DNA of 20,288 nucleotides, from assembly GCA_001655205.1 (NCBI GenBank), contig LPNZ01008518.1:1-20288 (forward strand). Reading direction: 5' to 3'. Every line of letters starts with the position of its first letter. Position 1 is the stretch's first letter. Below are positions 19,901-20,288 of the stretch, piece by piece. Both the position numbers and the translations under genes were made by a program. This stretch comes from Lenisia limosa (lineage: Eukaryota; Breviatea). The notes beneath the pieces were generated by a model. It worked only from the letters and a program-made list of their open reading frames with translations, made no database searches and was not told the origin of the DNA.

Positions 19901-20288
19901 TGTACTCCGAGTCTGAGCCTTCAGGACAATAATGGCCCTTCGCGCAGACGCCAGAAACTGCGCTCACGGCCTCGAGACAATACGATCCGGCTGGGCACGT
20001 GACACATGCAGTCAGACTGGACCCCAGGGTGCTGGGATTGAGGGTTCCCGGAGGGCAGTTGACAGCAGCCGGCGTTTCTTCGGGGCAGTAGTGGCCGACA
20101 GGGCATTCAGTTAGCGAGTCGGAACTTCCTAATGTGGTAAGTTTGAAAGCAACTTGGCTATTATCTGGAAAAGACCAACTAACCAGAAAGACAGAGCTTG
20201 CCGGCGGGGCACTTGTGTGATGCTATCATTATCGCTTCCGATATTCCCGGGGAGGGGCAAAGGTAGCCTGCAGCACATGCAGTACAGG
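170..20288 (-). CDS. Giant Cys-rich single-pass membrane protein with coiled-coil cytoplasmic arm (44 exons, partial at both ends)
   Basis: Composite gene model. Exons, 5' to 3': 20288-20184, 20128-19494, 19376-17111, 16999-14834, 14753-14694, 14622-14185, 13963-12866, 12754-10924, 10587-10332, 10001-9568, 9336-9170, 9098-9000, 8882-8811, 8706-8617, 8514-8403, 8175-8066, 7807-7721, 7511-7399, 7074-6835, 6649-6590, 6438-6428, 6188-6073, 5898-5844, 5682-5482, 5350-5285, 5048-4959, 4831-4766, 4585-4508, 4403-4275, 4198-4126, 3974-3832, 3708-3581, 3246-3156, 2846-2790, 2574-2507, 2174-2025, 1841-1779, 1681-1571, 1472-1410, 1270-1179, 741-695, 529-500, 345-301, 200-170. Phases agree at every fully sequenced junction. 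Domain order: about 50 CPxGxYC units, membrane-proximal domain, one TM helix, D-P-x-T-G repeats, long coiled coil, globular HALAH domain, acidic tail. The start, any signal peptide and the stop lie outside the window or in gaps. I do not recognise a named gene. The architecture resembles uncharacterised GCC2/GCC3 proteins of protists and invertebrates. A surface receptor, adhesin or tether role is inference. Confidence 0.85.
301..345 (-). CDS. Exon 43: 15-codon tail exon
   Basis: Phase 0: DLREQQRPLESDGEL. The acceptor is TGTTTAG|GAC after a C-rich tract (347-370 region). A competing AAG lies eight bases upstream (exon start 353) but leads to a stop at 311 in the frame a phase-2 donor would give. 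The donor is CTG|GTGAGC. Confidence 0.62.
500..529 (-). CDS. Exon 42 (partial): charged tail exon emerging from a gap
   Basis: Open frame HLISIENEIK directly after the gap at 530-659, with donor AAG|GTTTGC in phase 0. GTTTG is the most used intron start in this gene. Joins as IENEIK-DLREQQRPL. Confidence 0.6.
530..659. other. Assembly gap (130 N)
   Basis: Probably hides the 5' part of exon 42 and the 3' end of the preceding intron. Confidence 0.99.
695..741 (-). CDS. Exon 41: short tail exon; reads to a stop at 691 if unspliced
   Basis: 47 bp, phase 0 in: SLINLASKEESADLA. The acceptor is CACGGCTCAG|AGT. Unspliced, it ends at a TAG (691-693), a possible C-terminus. GCGCC|GTAGGG gives a phase-2 donor with the same intron start as exon 33, and coding-like exons 42-44 follow, so splicing onward is favoured. 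Confidence 0.6.
785..940. repeat. 39-bp tandem repeat, four copies
   Basis: Copies at 785-823, 824-862, 863-901 and 902-940 differ at only a few bases (ggcctgagaca versus ggtctgataca; aaaggg versus aaagag). Degenerate copies extend to about 745 and 980. It lies in the intron between exons 40 and 41. On the gene strand it is pyrimidine-rich (CTCTTTACTCTTCACTACT) and ends just before the exon 41 acceptor. Confidence 0.95.
1072..1178. other. Assembly gap (107 N)
   Basis: Flanked by 13 C on one side and a GC-rich 10-bp direct repeat on the other. Hides the end of exon 40. Confidence 0.99.
1179..1270 (-). CDS. Exon 40 (partial): end of globular domain
   Basis: Phase 0: LVCDDLFFSRARPAPALIKT, then SAVAPGTPGH, running into the gap at 1072-1178. 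The last bases form a 10-bp GC-rich direct repeat encoding P-G. The acceptor is ACTCAGTAG|CTG. LVCDDLFFSR continues the helix of exon 39 (ETFYACLM-LVCDD). Confidence 0.85.
1410..1472 (-). CDS. Exon 39: helix after HALAH
   Basis: 21 codons, phase 0: NRSMANDSNDSFIETFYACL then M. It carries an acidic residue (E of FIETF) 16 residues after the last His of HALAH, in the region where gluzincins place their third zinc ligand. The acceptor is ACCTCGCAG|AAC and the donor ATG|GTAGGC. Confidence 0.82.
1571..1681 (-). CDS. Exon 38: HALAH exon, possible pseudo-zincin helix
   Basis: 37 codons, phase 0: ASMQYIPATQELWIHHSRAQ, then RPGEFVLIITHALAHVK. HALAH (1577-1591) sits at the start of a predicted helix after a hydrophobic segment, as HExxH does in zincin metallopeptidases, but Ala replaces the catalytic Glu. 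The acceptor is ATTTTTAG|GCA and the donor AAG|GTGGGG. Confidence 0.87.
1779..1841 (-). CDS. Exon 37: globular-domain exon
   Basis: 21 codons, phase 0: PVSIYLAEELPATKP then QGNAFK. The beta-strand-like VSIYLAEELP would be a core or edge strand before the HALAH helix. The acceptor is CTTTGTAG|CCT and the donor AAG|GTCTGC. Confidence 0.83.
2025..2174 (-). CDS. Exon 36: start of C-terminal globular domain
   Basis: 50 codons, phase 0: DAGDRRIEMKAGRTNPPQAV, PLSVVPPNIFVVQQFGQFVA, DLLTVHLNIQ. Composition changes from charged coiled coil to Pro- and hydrophobic-rich globular sequence. The acceptor is GCTTTAG|GAC and the donor CAA|GTGGCT. It joins in frame to exon 37 (NIQ-PVSIYL). Confidence 0.83.
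2175..2419 (-). other. Intron sequence upstream of exon 36
   Basis: AT-rich on the gene strand, with a run of 10 T at 2227-2236 and a run of 14 C (plus strand, 2406-2419) at the gap edge. No supported exon. Its donor and the end of exon 35 are in the gap 2420-2506. Confidence 0.65.
2420..2506. other. Assembly gap (87 N)
   Basis: Begins at the end of a 14-C run. Hides the end of exon 35. Confidence 0.99.
2507..2574 (-). CDS. Exon 35 (partial): helical exon after a C-rich acceptor
   Basis: Phase 0: VELLSSRLEDLVSGTTMIPA, then AA, running into the gap at 2420-2506. The acceptor is CCCCCCACCCCCAG|GTT. The end of the exon is hidden. Confidence 0.77.
2790..2846 (-). CDS. Exon 34: 19-codon exon
   Basis: Phase 0: GRSPDEWLDLLMSSPLAEK, a short amphipathic helix linking the coiled coil to the C-terminal region. 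The acceptor is CTTGGTAG|GGA and the donor AAG|GTCTGG. Confidence 0.77.
2847..3155 (-). other. Intron between exons 33 and 34 (309 bp)
   Basis: AT-rich sequence with no open exon-like stretch. Bounded by GAG|GTAGGG and TTGGTAG|GGA. Confidence 0.75.
3156..3246 (-). CDS. Exon 33: helical exon
   Basis: 91 bp, phase 2 in, phase 0 out: DVALAVERARAETHKKAQDS, then IHGHYGMSFE. The acceptor is CATTATTAG|G and the donor GAG|GTAGGG. No in-frame stop and amphipathic composition. Confidence 0.8.
3247..3580 (-). other. Intron between exons 32 and 33 (334 bp)
   Basis: The longest fully sequenced intron. Begins GTTGGC and ends CATTATTAG. Contains the TAA (3553-3555) that would end the protein if the intron were kept. 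No exon-like stretch seen. Confidence 0.7.
3581..3708 (-). CDS. Exon 32: helical exon; reads to a stop at 3553 if unspliced
   Basis: Phase 0 in: ARNVELDTAKLEEKALEEKR, TAAAAATVQSKSDESSADAD, QDK. The frame stays open to a TAA at 3553-3555 (LAGYLNPL*), which could be taken for the end of the gene. However, GATAA|GTTGGC gives a phase-2 donor that fits exon 33 exactly (AA|G = K). Coding-like exons continue downstream, so the stop is more likely intronic. Confidence 0.78.
3832..3974 (-). CDS. Exon 31: Lys-rich coiled-coil exon
   Basis: 143 bp, phase 1 in, phase 0 out: DERTRQALMMKEKLAKKREA, KRLKKKKEAEQQLALKLTEE, KAKAEIE. The acceptor is ATTTTCAG|GC and the donor GAG|GTGGGG. Confidence 0.9.
4126..4198 (-). 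CDS. Exon 30: helical exon
   Basis: Phase 0 in, phase 1 out, 73 bp: VSEEEKKAILAQHEADLALM, then NKTL. The acceptor is CTGCAAG|GTC and the donor CTGG|GTATGG. Confidence 0.83.
4275..4403 (-). CDS. Exon 29: charged coiled-coil exon
   Basis: 43 codons, phase 0: LEDDRMKEEERAAKALDKLK, KRQEALMEEKKKRQEEEVDK, LGQ. The acceptor is CGCCTAG|CTT and the donor CAG|GTAGGA. Confidence 0.9.
4508..4585 (-). CDS. Exon 28: coiled-coil exon
   Basis: 26 codons, phase 0: VQQQREEAERLQREAVEKEV, then KAFEAK. The acceptor is TGTTTAG|GTC and the donor AAA|GTGGGT. Confidence 0.85.
4766..4831 (-). CDS. Exon 27: coiled-coil exon
   Basis: 22 codons, phase 0: ADAELQELKKQLEEEKTERL, then RL, with clear heptad spacing of Leu. 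The acceptor is CTCTAG|GCT and the donor CTG|GTATGC. Confidence 0.87.
4959..5048 (-). CDS. Exon 26: Met-rich helical exon after a poly-C tract
   Basis: 30 codons, phase 0: ETQYHEFQQAISDHLPEDDL, then MQMQMEESRK. The acceptor is a run of 11 C followed by TCAG on the coding strand, bordering a gap. The donor is AAG|GTAGCA. Confidence 0.87.
5064..5271. other. Assembly gap (208 N)
   Basis: Abuts an 11-G run (5053-5063). Lies between exons 25 and 26 and could hide a small phase-0 exon. Confidence 0.99.
5285..5350 (-). CDS. Exon 25: 22-codon coiled-coil exon
   Basis: Phase 0: SAEVSAESTLEVRHAKERAA, then LK. The acceptor is AATTTCAG|TCT and the donor AAG|GTAGGA. The next intron contains a 208-N gap that could hide a further exon. 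Confidence 0.83.
5482..5682 (-). CDS. Exon 24: 67-codon coiled-coil exon
   Basis: Phase 0 in: VRTAASSQTERQTTQRRQLL, AQHALELTNLVTESSAEANF, ETLQSAMLSEHQVALSELEK, VHLSEAK. The acceptor is AAAACAG|GTG. The donor is AAG|GTGGTG; GTG|GTGGAT three bases later is an alternative in the same frame. Confidence 0.87.
5844..5898 (-). CDS. Exon 23 (partial): coiled-coil exon emerging from a gap
   Basis: Reads RRELHQLQLRHQSERTQT and ends in phase 0 at ACG|GTGCGG. The 5' end is inside the gap at 5899-6015. Confidence 0.75.
5899..6015. other. Assembly gap (117 N)
   Basis: Hides the start of exon 23 and its acceptor. Confidence 0.99.
6073..6188 (-). CDS. Exon 22: coiled-coil exon after a gap
   Basis: LQLRARALKEAEDKALAEAA, then ETMSRDQASLTIQLTLQR, 116 bp ending in phase 2 at AGAAG|GTCGGC. 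The frame just upstream has a stop (TGA), so an acceptor is needed. GACAG|TTG (start 6188) or GCAG|CTC (start 6182) keep the same frame, six bases apart. The sequence before it is not pyrimidine-rich, so the 5' boundary is uncertain. Confidence 0.7.
6206..6427. other. Assembly gap (222 N)
   Basis: Hides most of exon 21 and the intron before exon 22; other exons are possible. Confidence 0.99.
6428..6438 (-). CDS. Exon 21: first 11 bases before a gap
   Basis: Acceptor CTTTCTAG|ATT, then ATT GAA GCA AA (I-E-A-K/N) in phase 0, matching the phase of exon 20. The rest of the exon is in the gap at 6206-6427. Confidence 0.6.
6590..6649 (-). CDS. Exon 20: 60-bp coiled-coil exon
   Basis: 20 codons, phase 0: EMERTMAAEKLKQQQSLKHK. 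The acceptor is C-rich (CCCCCTCCCAG|GAA). The donor AAA|GTTGGC is weak but has the same intronic hexamer start as the donor of exon 32. Confidence 0.8.
6835..7074 (-). CDS. Exon 19: Ala/Glu-rich coiled coil with a gap inside the exon
   Basis: Phase 0 in: AADLAREAEEEMRIAEAEAQ, then EALAIKREKDAAAKASRLQA. The gap at 6838-6908 is flanked on its far side by CAG|GTATGT, a clear donor, so it is wholly exonic. With 71 Ns the exon is 240 bp and exactly 80 codons, so the gap size fits the frame. Confidence 0.88.
6838..6908. other. Assembly gap (71 N) inside exon 19
   Basis: Coding sequence on both sides; size consistent with the reading frame. Confidence 0.99.
7075..7398 (-). other. Intron between exons 18 and 19 (324 bp)
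   Basis: Starts GTGAGC and ends CCCCTTCAG. AT-rich, no repeat or exon recognised. Confidence 0.75.
7399..7511 (-). CDS. Exon 18: acidic helical exon
   Basis: 113 bp, phase 1 in, phase 0 out: QTLVEDEDAVDLTAEEQSFR, then ASHARNMADLEKKQEEE. The acceptor is TCACATAG|AT and the donor GAG|GTGAGC. Confidence 0.87.
7609..7720. other. Assembly gap (112 N)
   Basis: Abuts a 12-C run (7597-7608). Hides the end of exon 17. Confidence 0.99.
7721..7807 (-). CDS. Exon 17 (partial): Glu-rich exon running into a gap
   Basis: Phase 0 in, with a C-rich acceptor (CCCCCTCCCCAG|GCT). It encodes AVLQKQEEEKRMAQEASAAE, then PSSEAEPDD, before the gap at 7609-7720. By phase of the next exon it must end in phase 1 inside the gap. 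Confidence 0.88.
7870..7897. repeat. (AC)14 microsatellite
   Basis: Uninterrupted AC dinucleotide run in intron 7808-8065, followed eight bases later by a run of 11 G (7905-7915). Confidence 0.97.
8066..8175 (-). CDS. Exon 16: strongly basic coiled-coil exon
   Basis: 110 bp, phase 1 in, phase 0 out: ETEKRRQAEAMRKRLEAKKE, then RKRVALQKKHNEELEAQ. The acceptor is TTGTCTAG|AA and the donor CAA|GTTTGC, with A rather than G at the last exon base. Confidence 0.88.
8403..8514 (-). CDS. Exon 15: helical exon with Cys
   Basis: 112 bp, phase 0 in, phase 1 out: KELESMRTSDTSDLTTEQKN, then AAIEKLESDLSCLNDSL. The acceptor is CTTTTCAG|AAA and the donor CTAG|GTGGGT. Confidence 0.87.
8617..8706 (-). CDS. Exon 14: coiled-coil exon (90 bp)
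   Basis: 30 codons, phase 0: VTVAAEEEQEQSNLDETIAL, then RKKKEEDRIK. The acceptor is TTTCAAG|GTC and the donor AAG|GTTTGT. Confidence 0.87.
8811..8882 (-). CDS. Exon 13: coiled-coil exon (72 bp)
   Basis: 24 codons, phase 0: IAGEIKAKEELLKSKQEAEM, then KAIE. The acceptor is ATCATAG|ATA and the donor GAG|GTTTGA. It is in register with exons 12 and 14. Confidence 0.85.
9000..9098 (-). CDS. Exon 12: basic coiled-coil exon
   Basis: 33 codons, phase 0 in and out: QIDEILGQERNKQEVMMRRK followed by IDAKKAAKLKRKQ. The acceptor is CTGTTCAG|CAA and the donor CAG|GTATGG. The 71-bp intron upstream is among the shortest in the gene. Confidence 0.9.
9170..9336 (-). CDS. Exon 11: coiled-coil exon after a poly-C splice tract
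   Basis: Phase 1 in, phase 0 out, 167 bp. It encodes ALEEEEAEIEALRRRMTEDR followed by a helix ending AQLIARHQQDIE. The acceptor TAG directly follows a run of 12 C on the coding strand that abuts an assembly gap. The donor is GAG|GTAAGT, the closest to consensus in the gene. Confidence 0.92.
9352..9434. other. Assembly gap (83 N)
   Basis: Abuts a 12-G run (9340-9351) that is the pyrimidine tract of the exon 11 acceptor. The gap is intronic. Confidence 0.99.
9568..10001 (-). CDS. Exon 10: 434-bp helical exon without an internal Met
   Basis: Phase 2 in, phase 1 out, with no stop codon over 144 codons and no in-frame ATG, so start-based ORF finding misses it. It encodes LVSGLEREDSNDAAAVDKIE, then RERKCLNSKALERHDTRVDR, an acidic/proline linker (EKPAAQPEPSATLTS) and VLQRVEEEASRVQTE. 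The acceptor is CCCCTTCAG|T and the donor GAAG|GTAATT. Confidence 0.87.
10242..10331. other. Assembly gap (90 N)
   Basis: Abuts a 10-C run (10232-10241). Hides the end of exon 9. Confidence 0.99.
10332..10587 (-). CDS. Exon 9: coiled-coil exon, interrupted by a 10-N gap and ending in a larger gap
   Basis: Acceptor CTCTTTCCAG|C in phase 2. It encodes LTKQLRCQAAVLVAKSAAEA before the 10-N gap, then VKTQVARRVKHEEAMTKAQA and VVDQLRMVESSLRREQEIDT after it. Both halves are open in the same kind of helical sequence, but 10 Ns put them out of frame. The missing length must be a multiple of three, so the N count is a placeholder. The 3' end is in the gap at 10242-10331. Confidence 0.82.
10497..10506. 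other. Assembly gap (10 N) inside exon 9
   Basis: The N count breaks the frame, so it does not reflect the true distance. Confidence 0.99.
10794..10923. other. Assembly gap (130 N)
   Basis: A 12-G run (10766-10777) lies 16 bases away. Hides the end of exon 8 and the donor. Confidence 0.99.
10924..12754 (-). CDS. Exon 8: D-P-x-T-G repeats, then long helical stalk (3' end in gap)
   Basis: At least 1,831 bp, entered in phase 1 at CACTTCAG|GAATC, giving SGISRLPGATPLTSDTS. About 120 residues of short repeats follow (MMDPLTGSLTIVSGVGLDS, TTGTCIPLGGFV, SLTGDVVTIGS). The rest is helical and coiled-coil sequence rich in A, E, L and Q, including LVSLQHSRRAYLRIQHRKSE and NKELAAEEAKETALLEEKAA. The exon runs into the gap at 10794-10923. 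Sequence below the gap is intronic, so its end and donor lie inside the gap. Confidence 0.9.
12330..13060 (-). other. Cytoplasmic D-P-x-T-G short repeats (crossing the exon 7/8 intron)
   Basis: Recurring [DH]-[PS]-x-[TS]-[GR]-x(2-4)-hydrophobic-x-[GA] units: HPETGRAVYLAG, DPSSRQFVAVGG, DPLTGSLTIVSG, DSTTGTCIPLGG, DSLTGDVVTIGS. Spacing is about 18-25 residues. They break the helical region just inside the membrane and would form short beta turns. Similar turn repeats occur in plakin-type and other cytoskeletal linkers, but no relationship is claimed. Confidence 0.6.
12866..13963 (-). CDS. Exon 7: cytoplasmic helical region and first D/H-P-x-T-G repeat
   Basis: 1,098 bp, symmetric phase 1. After an acidic start (HRDDDETELTSTT) the sequence is mostly long amphipathic helix, for example LSMKKQLAQTQAEIRDLYDR, EIVQRQRLARRYDDILFEW and AVLRQAELMQQEAKRIADV. 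The last quarter turns to short beta-like repeats (LDGDLVVHPETGRAVYLAGS). It ends in MCPPPSG. The acceptor is AACGTAG|GC and the donor CTCAG|GTTTGT. Confidence 0.92.
14054..14133. mobile_element. 76-bp miniature Tc1/mariner-like element (MITE) with TA target duplication
   Basis: CAGTG... starts at 14056 and ...CACTG ends at 14131, flanked by TA at 14054-14055 and 14132-14133. The 24- and 22-base terminal arms (14056-14079 and 14110-14131) are inverted copies with 19 of 22 aligned bases identical plus a 2-base indel, around a 30-base centre. CAGTG ends with a TA duplication are typical of Tc1/mariner. There is no transposase. It lies in intron 13964-14184 and makes up about a third of it. Confidence 0.75.
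14185..14622 (-). CDS. Exon 6: end of ectodomain, transmembrane helix and start of cytoplasmic part
   Basis: A 438-bp exon, symmetric phase 1. It starts with a beta-like segment (TFTSPGTYVFADNANP), then a linker with MDCPT, and then a clear hydrophobic helix (WLLIAALVLIVALFTVGVV, continuing to FVF). The cytoplasmic side starts RSSGWESEGDTR and continues VISRMRTQADDLTTLLLAAQ. The acceptor is CTCTCCAG|CA and the donor CAGG|GTTAGT. Confidence 0.92.
14345..14419 (-). other. Transmembrane helix
   Basis: About 25 uninterrupted hydrophobic residues from W to F (WLLIAALVLIVALFTVGVV... ending FVF), preceded by acidic LVLEPD and followed by R-S-S-G-W. It is the only strong TM segment in correctly spliced sequence. 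It separates the Cys-rich (outside) from the charged coiled-coil (inside) parts, giving type I topology. Confidence 0.93.
14430..15270 (-). other. Membrane-proximal ectodomain, possible cupredoxin-like fold
   Basis: After the last Cys cluster comes a Cys-poor region with beta-like segments: VCLRAGEGLVVAVFDDHYPV, YVKDSLLNDNTGFDYG, TFTSPGTYVFADNANP, ETVISVLD. A G-x-Y-V-F strand after a T-F-x-x-P turn is usual for cupredoxins. The Cys-His-Met copper loop is not seen; one His (HYPV) is present. It is encoded across exons 4-6 with phase-1 introns. The fold is inference; a generic beta sandwich is the alternative. Confidence 0.5.
14694..14753 (-). CDS. Exon 5: 60-bp exon of membrane-proximal domain
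   Basis: Phase 1 in and out (symmetric). It encodes FDYGPLRNLATAMASASPP, which continues DSLLNDNTG of exon 4 into SSFAMTFTSPGTYVF of exon 6. The acceptor is ATCTAG|GC and the donor CCAG|GTTTGT. Confidence 0.85.
14834..16999 (-). CDS. Exon 4: end of CPxGxYC array, EGF/TNFR-like cluster and start of membrane-proximal domain
   Basis: A 2,166-bp exon, phase 1 in and out. The first two thirds hold about 17 more Cys-rich units (CPAGRFCQ, CPKGHYCL, CPPGYYCPYL, CPAGNYCPEGS). The pattern then changes at about 15690-15290 to irregular EGF/TNFR-like cysteines (CTCIGRHRVYLESDG, CLCKPRYEAI, CTCNGHLTPNEVCDAHC). From about 15270 it becomes Cys-poor globular sequence leading to VCLRAGEGLVVAVFDDHYPV. The acceptor is CTTTTAG|GAC and the donor ACTG|GTTCGT. 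Confidence 0.92.
17111..19376 (-). CDS. Exon 3: large uninterrupted CPxGxYC repeat exon
   Basis: A 2,266-bp exon (755 codons, phase 0 in, phase 1 out) holding about 28 Cys-rich units, for example CLDCSPGHYCPTAG, CPPGQYCGTDG, CPPGHYCPEGT and CPLGHYCPEGA. Units often carry G-P-C, T-P-x-x and N-x-T/S sites between cysteines, so N-glycosylation is plausible if extracellular. The reading frame runs open past the exon end because the following 111-bp intron has no stop, but conserved repeat spacing resumes only after splicing (CPAG-LTSSGTGLHAESECVNCPAG). Confidence 0.93.
19494..20128 (-). CDS. Exon 2: CPxGxYC repeat array
   Basis: 211 codons entered in phase 1 and left in phase 0. It holds eight or nine Cys-rich units such as CPVGHYCPEE, CAKGHYCPEGS, CPDGSYCPEGS and CPPGQFCDGRG. 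The units alternate between a CP-x-G-[HY]-YC half and a CPAGTY...G...C..CP half, as in GCC2/GCC3 (Ephrin_rec_like) repeats. The acceptor is CACATTAG|GA and the donor is CCCCAG|GTTTGC. Splicing to exon 3 rebuilds the unit as LACPQ-GTYFPDTGA. Confidence 0.92.
20184..20288 (-). CDS. Exon 1 (partial): Cys-rich ectodomain unit
   Basis: Reads in frame as Cys-rich repeat sequence, including CAAGYLCPSPG and CPAGKLCLSG, and is cut by the window edge. The donor is CTG|GTTAGT in phase 1. It joins exon 2 across a 55-bp intron (20129-20183), giving a continuous CLSG-SSDSLTECPVGHYCP unit. Confidence 0.8.

Larger units (their letters stand above)
15270..20288 (-). other. Extracellular CPxGxYC (GCC2/GCC3, Ephrin_rec_like style) repeat array plus EGF/TNFR-like cluster
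   Basis: About 50 units match C-x-x-[GS]-x-[YFW]-C, most often CPPGHYCP, CPAGTY or CPxGYYC, over exons 1-4. Units contain 6-8 Cys per roughly 55-60 residues with G-P-C and T-x-C-x-x-C-P-x-G spacing, suggesting a long disulfide-bonded rod. The array begins before the window. Its last part (about 15690-15290) has irregular Cys spacing. The repeats are clearly related but not identical at DNA level, so the array is old. Assignment to the GCC2/GCC3 family rests on motif pattern only. Confidence 0.88.

Noticed and set aside
15521-20114. Many plus-strand and alternate minus-strand open frames across the Cys-rich exons
   Set aside because: They are shadows created by the codon bias of GC-rich repeat exons (frequent TGC/CCC/GGC). 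None shows its own domain pattern.

Overview
This window is eukaryotic nuclear DNA. The coding sequence is broken by many GT-AG introns, introns are AT-rich and exons GC-richer, and 12 assembly gaps (runs of N) interrupt it. I found no prokaryotic operon structure, rRNA or tRNA. The lineage cannot be fixed from the sequence. The protein type (long CPxGxYC repeats plus giant coiled coils) is known from protists such as stramenopiles, ciliates and holozoans, and from marine invertebrates.

The main result is that almost the whole window is one very large gene on the minus strand, cut off at both window ends. Checking splice sites and reading phase exon by exon gives 44 exons, from beyond 20288 down to about 170. 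They hold about 12.4 kb of visible coding sequence (about 4,100 residues), not counting what lies in the gaps. Every intron that is fully sequenced joins exons of compatible phase.

Layout, 5' to 3' of the gene (high to low coordinates). (1) 20288-15270: an extracellular array of about 50 cysteine-rich units of the C-P-x-G-x-Y-C kind (GCC2/GCC3, Ephrin_rec_like style), ending in an EGF/TNFR-like cysteine cluster. (2) 15270-14430: a membrane-proximal domain with a possible cupredoxin-like fold. (3) 14419-14345: one transmembrane helix. (4) 13963-12330: a cytoplasmic helical region and short D-P-x-T-G repeats. (5) 12330-2507: a very long helical and coiled-coil stalk, encoded first by one 1.8-kb exon and then by more than 20 small, mostly phase-0 exons. 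(6) 2174-1179: a compact globular domain containing HALAH, which has the spacing of a zinc-protease HExxH motif but lacks the glutamate. (7) 741-170: an acidic, charged tail that probably runs past the window edge.

The best reading is a giant single-pass surface protein with an extended Cys-rich ectodomain and an even longer intracellular coiled-coil arm ending in a possible pseudo-zincin domain. A sensing, adhesion or tethering role is inference. Non-coding content is intronic: a 76-bp Tc1/mariner-type miniature element, a 39-bp tandem repeat, an (AC)n microsatellite, and many poly-C/poly-G tracts, often at 3' splice sites and gap edges.
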